Below, piece by piece: positions 58,301 through 64,000 of a DNA stretch of 64,000 bases (within the stretch, counting starts at the first letter, position 1; each line of letters starts with the position of its first letter). Under the pieces are notes generated by a model. That model saw only the letters and a program-made list of their open reading frames with translations, was not told the origin of the DNA and searched no databases. The translations under genes and the position numbers were made by a program. The DNA is from Norana najaformis (taxonomy: Eukaryota > Annelida > Clitellata > Crassiclitellata > Hormogastridae): assembly GCA_964023275.1 (NCBI GenBank), contig OZ029913.1:54089644-54153643 (forward strand), written 5' to 3'.

Positions 58301-61300
58301 TCAAACAAATAACAAGTTATTCTTGCAGAGAAAGCAACATTCAAGTTGTTAATGTTACTCAGTTTGCTCTGACAAAATCTCATTGATTTCCAGATCAAAG
58401 AAAATAGTTTTGAACAGAAAATGAAGAAAATTATTTCAGCATTGCAAAGCAGAGGCAGCAAGACAGTCCAGATGTTGTGCATGGAATGCTTAGGCTTACT
58501 GGCATTCAACAGAGACTAGAATCACAGATGACTAAACCTGGATGAGGGAATTTTGGAGTGACGGGTCTGACAGCCGGAAGAGTTCCATCTGGTTCCAACT
58601 TCTGCATTCCAGGACCGATCAACCGAAGAGATATCACTTCATTAGTTTCAGGAAGAGAAGGTTGTTCTGCAATTGACTGAAAATAGCAGATGGAGAACAA
58701 AATTTAAATAATCATTGCCACCACATACCCCTTTGGTAACTGTAAGTTTTTGTAACCTCGGAATTTTTGTTCAGGTGGCAAATGGCTGAAGTTTAGCCAA
58801 AACAAAGCAATGGAAATTATAAGATCTTGAAAGATGCTCTGCATTCTTTTCTGCTGATCCGTGGTTGCTTGAACTGCTTTGATGTAGAAATTATGGCTTA
58901 TAAATGCTACTTCATAAAAATGATTTGCTATGTAACATTTGGCGAATCCAAGTTAAGTTGTTAAGAATAATAACAATAATACCTAAAAATAATAATTTAC
59001 TAGCATAATATATTACATTATCATTATACAACACATTATTATTAATTTTTTTTATTATTTTCTAACTTCTCTGCTTCATTATCATAAAGCTGTAATTTAG
59101 CAAATTAGTTTGGATGAACCAAGTTTAGAACAAAGATTTCCAATTTGCACTGATGTATTGCACCACCCAGTTTTCAAATAATCATGTTCTCCGAGATATT
59201 TCATTTGCCACTCTCTAGCTTACCGCCAGTTGCCAGTGCTGGGTGTTGTTTATGTTGGCATCGTCTTTCTTCTTTGCAGTCATAAAGGAATTGTATGGCA
59301 TTGTAGGAATCTGAGTTACAGCTAGTTCCACAGCAGTTGTAACATTTGGCATCATGGCATTTGGTACCACAGCAGCTTGTGGCACAGCATTTGGTGCTGT
59401 GGCAGTTGGTGTCAAGGCAGGTGGTGCCATACCATTGGGTACCATGCCATTGGGTACCATGCCATTAGGTGCCATGCTATATGGTGCTATGCCATTGGAT
59501 GCCACAGCCCTTGGCATCACAGTAGTCGGTGCAGCAGCCAAAGGCATCATGCTGTGAGACTGTGATAACGCAGTGGTGACAGATGAAGAGAAAGAAGCAT
59601 TTGGATGAAAACTGGATACAGCTGGAGATGGTCTTGGGAAGGCTTCGAAGGCCTTAGATTCTGAACGATTTCGTGACAAGCAAGCATCATAATTCGGAGG
59701 TGGTAAGCCATATGAAGTGGAAAGGCCCGAACTGGGTGAGTTTTCGTTCAACAACATAAATGCTGTGGAAGAAGTGGTGACATTTCCTGAAGAAGACGAA
59801 ATCGTGGCTGGCACTTTTTTTGGAACTGCTGCAGATGGAACATATGTCACCCTGCTTGTTGGCCTGAGGTCACCATTGGGTGCAGACCAATTCACTGGCG
59901 CATTAGCACCTACTAAGGTGTCATTTGAAGTGCCAACAGACCATGCTGCATTTCTCTGGATTGCTGCTGAAACTGGGGTATCTTGCTCAGCATGATTCTC
60001 CATATTCCACATTCCTATAGCCATCGTTTTACCCACGTTTGGAATGACAACAGACCTTTCTGTTGCATCTGACCTGCTAGACAGCGAAGTGTGAGACTCT
60101 GAAAGACAGACAGAGTTACGTTGTGAAAAACTTCTAAGCAAAAAGCAACGGTGTACTATAGTAGCAAAAAGAGAAAAAGGGAAAAGAAAAAAGGAAGACC
60201 AAGACTGCACTGGACACACAGCAAGGAAATAGGTAATAAGAATTTGATTAAATATGAGAAAACTATTGGAGTTGACAAACAAATGAGAAGAATGGAGATA
60301 ATTCATTCACACTCATCGCTACCAAATGGCTGGTCCCAGGAACTGATGATGATGAAGAAAAAGAAAAGCAGATCCTTAAGATAGCCCCTAGCGGCAACCA
60401 GCTGTATGAGATGTTAGAAAGTTCATTTTTCATTGCCTTGGTATACGAAGACAGGTGGTCAGCCCTCTCCCTCGCTGCCTAATTTTCCCACTAAGGTCAG
60501 CGTACTACTTCCAGCTCAGATTGCTAGCGGGCACAGGTGGAGCCAAAATCTCGACAATTTCTGGCTTGGTGGGAATTTGAACCCCTAACTTTTCAATTGA
60601 CAGCATGTCCAGCGTGCTAACCACTAGATTGTCATACATGATGACTATTGGAAAAAAATTAAAATCTGTTCCATTCAGATTCCAAATTAAATCTTAATTT
60701 TAAACTTTACCTTACCTCTGTAAGTTACATAAAAGGTGCTATGTCAATGTTCATGCACACAATTATACAGGTATGCATACATGCACACATACATTCATAC
60801 ACTTATAGATATATACATACATACATGTCAGGCACACATTTAATATAAAGCTTTATGCTTGTAGTATTTGGATTCAGGCTAATTCTTGATCAATTTATGA
60901 ATATATACAGCCAAAAATATAAGTTTTCACTTCAGTCACATTCTGATTTGTTGTTACACTTGGACTGAAACTTAATGAAACCTCGTAAACAGAAGATGCA
61001 AATCATGGCCTAATGAAATGAAATAAATACAAAGGCAGATGTTTACCAGACAACTGCCAGTCAAGATTAAGACTCAGAAACATAAGAAGGTCAGTCTGAA
61101 GAGGTAGGAAGTCTGGTCTCTGTGGGATATCCAAGATGGGAATCCAGGTTGGAAAAATATGTCTTGAGTTAAGACATGTGCCTTTACCTTGCTCCCACTG
61201 TTCCTGCTCCCAGTCGTGCATCATGTTGGACTGTTTCATGGCCTCCCGGCTGCTCTCTCCTCGCTGCGGCACCAGCGGTGAGCACTTAGTGCTGTTTTTC

Positions 61301-62388
61301 TGCAGGAATTGCAGAGTTGGACTTGTGTAACCCTGATTTGCACCTGATACATGAGGAGAGCTGACACTGAAGACATACTTGGTCTGGTGAGTTGTGAATG
61401 GCGGCCTCTCAATTCCTGACACATAGTAACTGCGCTCACTCTTGCAAAGACCCTTGTTTTCTCCATTACTCACATTGGTTGCTTCGCTCTGCAAGCTCAG
61501 GCTTGGTGAGACTGACTGTTTCACTCCAAGTTTCCCATTCCCCATGGCTGGCGCGTAAGCCTGGCAGCTCAGACCCTCACTTGCAGGAGATTGTTCTTGC
61601 GTTGAATGACTGTTAATATACTCAGCATACTGCTCGATTGTGCTGTCAAGCAATGCATGTTCGGCACGCTTCTGAGCACACATGAGCTGAACCGACTTGA
61701 GCTCCTCCACGAGTTGCTTCTGCTGAGCAGACTGACTCACCCAGTGCTTGCCTTCTTGACGTGTTCGCAGCTTCATCTTCTGCTGATCAAGCCAAGTGAT
61801 TGGTTCCTCCGAACACATTCCATGAACGAAACGATCAGATCCGGCTGCGTAGTAATTCTGTGAATTCTGCATCTGACCATAATAGTCGTTACATGGCACG
61901 GACTGGAGACGTCGACGGTCAAAGACCGCGTAGTTGACGGGTAAACTGGGTGCTCTGTTCCGACCACCTGGTAACATCTGACTTTCCTCTGATTTCTGGT
62001 CATATATACGAGGTGGATTAGGTGCGCTTCCTCTCCCTGGATCATTTCTCCGATAAGGATCCACAGGCATTTGCATTATTGCCTGGTTCTTTGGAGCTAG
62101 ATTGGGTGTAGCAACTGTGCCATTGGTTGCGTTAGTGTGGCTTCTGCTCTGCTGAGTCACCTGGTTGCCAGCTTCCAACGATTTGTTGTCTCGTTGTTTC
62201 CCTTTGATGCCTGGCACTTCTTCTTTGTACTGAGAAGCAAAATTATTTAGATACACCTGATCCCCAAGAATTTCGTCAAGCAGGTCATCAAGTTCTGAGC
62301 GATCTATGCGACAGAAGTTGCTGGACGCTTTGTCGCGTCCAACCATCGCATCCAACGACATCGTGTTGAGTTGACTATCCTCCACAAA
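46654..62388 (-). CDS. Tensin, C-terminal 1292 residues: central region, SH2 and PTB (5' part outside window)
   Basis: Focal-adhesion adaptor: SH2 binds phosphotyrosine proteins and PTB binds integrin-tail NPxY motifs, linking to actin. Fourteen GT-AG exons, all in phase: 62388-61188, 60098-59224, 58676-58538, 58104-57866, 56783-56335, 55635-55490, 54382-54290, 53896-53771, 52824-52732, 51380-51303, 49679-49511, 48614-48546, 47814-47770, 46810-46654 (TGA). SH2 is about residues 1035-1145 ([36 protein letters not shown]). PTB is about 1148-1290 ([51 protein letters not shown]). SH2 and PTB are joined with almost no linker. The first exon here begins at an acceptor, so the gene continues past the right edge, where a phosphatase-like/C2 half would be expected; I saw none by 64 kb. 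LINEs, SINEs and microsatellites fill the introns. The tensin identity is very secure; the vertebrate paralogue (TNS1-3) cannot be assigned. Confidence 0.95.
49045..49445 (+). mobile_element. LINE C-terminal fragment (endonuclease/RT type)
   Basis: [14 protein letters not shown], then after a frame change [28 protein letters not shown] and [10 protein letters not shown]. This is the familiar C-terminus of RTE/L1-like invertebrate retroelements. It lies antisense in the tensin intron between two PTB exons. Confidence 0.85.
50040..50232 (+). repeat. GAT/ATG-rich low-complexity tract
   Basis: Imperfect ATGATGATC, GTGGTGGTG and GATCATGATCATGATCATGG repeats. Confidence 0.85.
50450..50680 (-). mobile_element. 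SINE family S2, copy 2
   Basis: CAGTCCTCTCCCTTGCCGCC, GTTTACTTGGAGTCACAAG and GGGATTTGAAGCCCC blocks match 60435-60650. The tRNA-like head (reverse complement GGGGCTTCAAATCCC) is at the high-coordinate end. Confidence 0.72.
51303..54382 (-). CDS. Tensin exons: SH2 domain (four exons)
   Basis: 54382-54290 ends [10 protein letters not shown]. 53896-53771 reads [19 protein letters not shown], with the phosphotyrosine-binding Arg in FIIR. 52824-52732 carries [10 protein letters not shown] and VKLKGC. 51380-51303 carries [14 protein letters not shown]. All junctions are phase 1 with matching split codons. An inverted LINE duplication sits directly downstream of the third exon (51955-52708). Confidence 0.95.
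51955..52710. repeat. Nested inverted duplication of LINE-B 3' ends
   Basis: 51955-52035 and 52534-52612 are inverted copies of about 80 bases (TATTATTC...GGCAGTT...TAATGTTGGCAG). 52396-52482 and 52622-52708 are inverted copies of about 85 bases (GTTGGGTTCTCGAGCAG, GGTCCACGGCTTTGGAATT). LINE-B tail sequence fills 52000-52170 (minus) and 52430-52590 (plus). (AAT)n tracts lie at 52184-52222 and 52367-52396, and a family F core at 52320-52360. The outer arm ends 24 bases from a tensin exon. Confidence 0.8.
53345..53690 (-). repeat. SINE-like repeat, partner of 29750-29970, with LINE-B-like tail
   Basis: GGAACATAGGGGAGGTGCTC, GCCGTTTACTTCCCAGCTGA and GTACCAAGTA match the 29.7 kb copy. A second short segment (GATGCCTTGTGCATAATTG, GGTGCTGTAGGATTC) at 53615-53660 resembles tail B. 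Confidence 0.6.
54056..54195 (+). repeat. (CATC/CGTC/CGTA)n tetranucleotide array
   Basis: CATCCGTCCATCCGTCCATG and CGTACATACGTACATCC repeats in a tensin intron. The open frames over it are artefacts. Confidence 0.93.
55490..58676 (-). CDS. Tensin exons: linker to SH2 (four exons)
   Basis: Exons 58676-58538, 58104-57866, 56783-56335 and 55635-55490. The last uses acceptor CAACATGAAG at 55636, the only one that keeps phase with the preceding donor (GACAG/GTTGCA). The more obvious CATCACAG at 55623 would break the frame. Content is Ser/Pro/Arg-rich, with a helical segment [16 protein letters not shown] before the junction. Confidence 0.82.
55920..56125 (+). mobile_element. Decayed LINE C-terminus fragment
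   Basis: The + strand frame reads [20 protein letters not shown], resembling the AVVGPxLWNxLP motif of CR1/L2 LINE C-termini. It is followed by a TTACATTACATTT tail. It is antisense in the tensin intron. Confidence 0.5.
57655..57720 (-). repeat. LINE-B 3' tail remnant
   Basis: TAATCCAAAAAATTCTACCA, CGCCGTTATCACC and AGGCATCAATTAACAGTCAC match tail B in reverse. Confidence 0.6.
59224..60098 (-). CDS. Tensin exon: low-complexity region with PNGM repeats
   Basis: 875 bases. It contains a run of short repeats ([14 protein letters not shown], then [12 protein letters not shown]) near residues 630-670. It ends WQLA at a GTAAGC donor. Upstream parts are Ser/Thr/Ala/Pro-rich. No domain is recognised. 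Confidence 0.85.
60150..60390 (+). mobile_element. LINE 3' fragment ending in GATGATGAAGAAAAAG
   Basis: [17 protein letters not shown] and an [15 protein letters not shown]-like frame are typical of the 3' end of another invertebrate LINE type. Part of it (GAATGGAGATAATTCATTCA) recurs near 32960-33000. It is antisense in the tensin intron. Confidence 0.6.
60435..60650 (-). mobile_element. SINE family S2, copy 3
   Basis: GGTCAGCCCTCTCCCTCGCT, GCGGGCACAGGTGGAGCC and GGGAATTTGAACCCC. The head has an A-box-like GTGGTTAGCACGCTGG in reverse complement. Same layout as 43485-43685 and 50450-50680. Confidence 0.75.
61188..62388 (-). CDS. Tensin exon: 400-residue central region with LD-like helix
   Basis: Acceptor CTTTCAATTTAG; donor GTAAAG at 61187. 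The exon reads [11 protein letters not shown] and so on; the second codon is GTG, so this is not a start. [10 protein letters not shown] near residues 31-40 resembles an LD motif like those that bind talin or FAK-type helical bundles. The rest is Gln/Ser/Pro-rich and probably disordered, with a predicted helix near [15 protein letters not shown]. Confidence 0.88.
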
Positions 62389-63577
62389 CTAAATTGAAAG
62401 ACAAAATATTAGTTATGTTATTTTAAACAATTTCCTGGCTATGAAGAGCTGTTTCTGGACTATGAGGTATCACAGATGTAATAATATTACTAGCAGATGT
62501 GCATAATGTCAGAGAAGGCAGCCAGCCAGCCAGCCAATCAGTCAGTCAGCTAGCAAGTCAGTCAGTCAGTCTGAGGTTTGTCTCTGCCTTTGTGCCTGTC
62601 ATTAATTCTTGCATAACAATCCCTATATAAGCCAAGAAAACAGTTGCCAACAAGGCTGCATCAGTTGAAAGGATTTGTTTTACACAACAATGCTTTGGTC
62701 ACCCTTGGGTTTCCATAAAACAAAATCAACACATTAGCATTGTCCCAGTCTGCATAGTGACCCAAATAGCTTCCATAGCTGCAAAGTTTATCAGCAATCT
62801 GACAATGAACATGACCATCGATCTCACAATAAAGAGTTTCTGGAAGGTTTCAGAACAGCGATGCAGTTGTATTTTATTTCTACTCAATCGTTTAACTTTA
62901 CATCCAAGAGGCTTCTACTTCACTGAAATTCAGCGTAAAATTCGTCTGATACTAAACACCAAATATTTATGTGAGATTTCTTCAAATCTGCTCACTGAAA
63001 GTTCACAATTCAAAATCAAATGCAGTTGAAATGTATGTCCACACAAAGATGCAAATTTAATAAGCAACTGCTTATGTCTATCATAAATTTAATGGGCAAG
63101 CCTGCACATTATAAAAAGTTCATTCAGATAAATTTTAAGATAAATGTCCAATGAACCTGTCTGGAAATATACTGTCGCACCTGTTGCCTTCTAGTCCGAA
63201 CAACATAAATGAATGACAGCCAAAACAAGTGACCGCCTTTTGTCACATCAAACAGGAAATTGCTATCAGAAATCTGGCCCGACATTCAAATTATAATCTA
63301 AATTGAAATGCTGATAGATCCACACCCGTACAGTTGCCCCACCCCAATGCTAATAAAAGATGCTCCCACACAAACAACTTTCATTCATAGGAAGCTAGAG
63401 CTGGTTGCAGAGGTTGTTGACTATTCAAACGAAGTCATTTGAAGATTGGCATGTATAAAACAACCAGTACAATGAATATAACAGAATATCCTAATAATAA
63501 TAATAACAACAATAGCAATTATAAATACATTAATAAAATTAAAAATAATATTATTATTTCATTTATCCTATGGTGAT
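62389..63577. other. Tensin intron, no exon seen
   Basis: Upstream intron of the tensin gene. I looked on the minus strand for a phosphatase-like or C2 exon and found none. Confidence 0.5.
62520..62570 (+). repeat. (AGCC)n/(AGTC)n short tandem repeat
   Basis: AGCCAGCCAGCCAGCC followed by CAGTCAGTCAG-type units. Confidence 0.85.
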
Positions 63578-63612
63578 TTGCTTAAATCCTGAAGAATCAT
63601 TTCTACCTCAGG

Positions 63613-63672
<60 letters not shown>
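63578..63672 (+). repeat. Family F core with (AAT)n-(ATT)n palindrome
   Basis: AATCCTGAAGAATCATTTCT and ACCTCAGG (family F core) are followed by about 24 bases of AAT repeats, then about 36 bases of ATT repeats. The tract is self-complementary and could form a hairpin or cruciform. Confidence 0.8.
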
Positions 63673-63673
<1 letters not shown>

Positions 63674-63689
63674 GAGTATTTTGCAATGT

Positions 63690-64000
63690 GTTGGAATTCA
63701 TTTAAGGCAGGTGCCAGCAAGCTGGAAGAAGGCAACTACAAAGCTGCCATCCGTTTAATCTACAGCAAAGATAAGCCGGCTTTGGACATGCCGGAACATT
63801 GGCCACGCTGAAGAATCAGCAACCCTCCACTCTGGCGAACAGGAGGACACCATGCGAAGACCTCTTCGCCGCGATGCAGATATCCAAAGAAGTCGCTTGC
63901 GCGATCTCTTTCCTGGCTGATTCGGCTGCCCCTCGAGAGTCCTGCCTCACCCTGCAACCGGTTCCGACATAGTTGAGGTCGGATCTACGTATCGGATACC
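63690..64000 (+). mobile_element. LINE fragment, region before RT, frameshifted, runs off the window
   Basis: ASKLEEGNYKAAIRLIYSKD, then after a one-base shift near 63800 LKNQQPSTLANRRTP and AMQISKEVACAISFLADSA. This resembles the conserved segment that precedes the reverse transcriptase in a widespread class of invertebrate LINEs. A later stop (TAG near 63971) shows decay. Confidence 0.7.

Noticed and set aside
61003-61187. Extension of the large tensin exon to its open-frame end
   Set aside because: Donor GTAAAG at 61187 joins in phase to the exon at 60098; the extra codons are intron.

Overview
The window is animal (metazoan) nuclear DNA. Genes are split by GT-AG introns, the background is AT-rich, and there is a heavy load of non-LTR retrotransposon fragments, tRNA-derived SINEs and (AAT)n or (ACAT)n microsatellites. 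The three proteins I could assemble (a RhoGEF, a TGF-beta/BMP type I receptor and a tensin) are animal signalling and adhesion proteins. Repeat style suggests a marine invertebrate, but I cannot name the phylum. Nothing looks bacterial or viral.

Layout. About 1-6.1 kb holds no recognised exon, only repeats and a 5'-truncated LINE with a long open frame (2.3-3.2 kb). From 6.2 to 18.2 kb on the + strand is a nine-exon gene for a DH-PH Rho-family exchange factor. I read it completely in phase (981 codons plus stop): a long unique N-terminus, an acidic tract, a CxxC...CxxC knuckle, DH, PH, stop. From 29.5 down to 21.1 kb on the - strand, convergent with it, is a type I receptor serine/threonine kinase of the ALK1/ALK2 (ACVR1/ACVRL1) class. 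Seven exons cover ectodomain, membrane span, GS box, kinase and stop; the signal-peptide exon was not found. From about 29.5 to 46.6 kb I see no convincing coding exon. That stretch holds LINEs, SINEs, minisatellites, two CpG-rich patches that could be 5' exons or promoters, and a decayed copy of part of the receptor's ectodomain exon inside a (GAT)n tract. From 62.4 down to 46.65 kb on the - strand are fourteen exons, all in phase, encoding 1292 residues of a tensin: a low-complexity middle region, then SH2, then a C-terminal PTB. Its phosphatase-like/C2 half, if present, lies beyond the right edge. The window ends inside a frameshifted LINE on the + strand.

The three genes are not an operon. 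Tensin links integrins to actin, the RhoGEF would activate Rho-type GTPases, and the receptor would phosphorylate SMADs, but nothing here shows that they work together.

The most interesting points are: the Cys knuckle next to the DH domain; a predicted Gly-to-Ser change at the first glycine of the receptor's ATP loop, created at a splice junction; the ectodomain-exon copy inside a microsatellite; a short unnamed repeat (core TCCTGAGGGATCATATGTA) that precedes (AAT)n tracts; several LINE and SINE families sharing one 3' tail core; and a nested inverted duplication beside a tensin SH2 exon.
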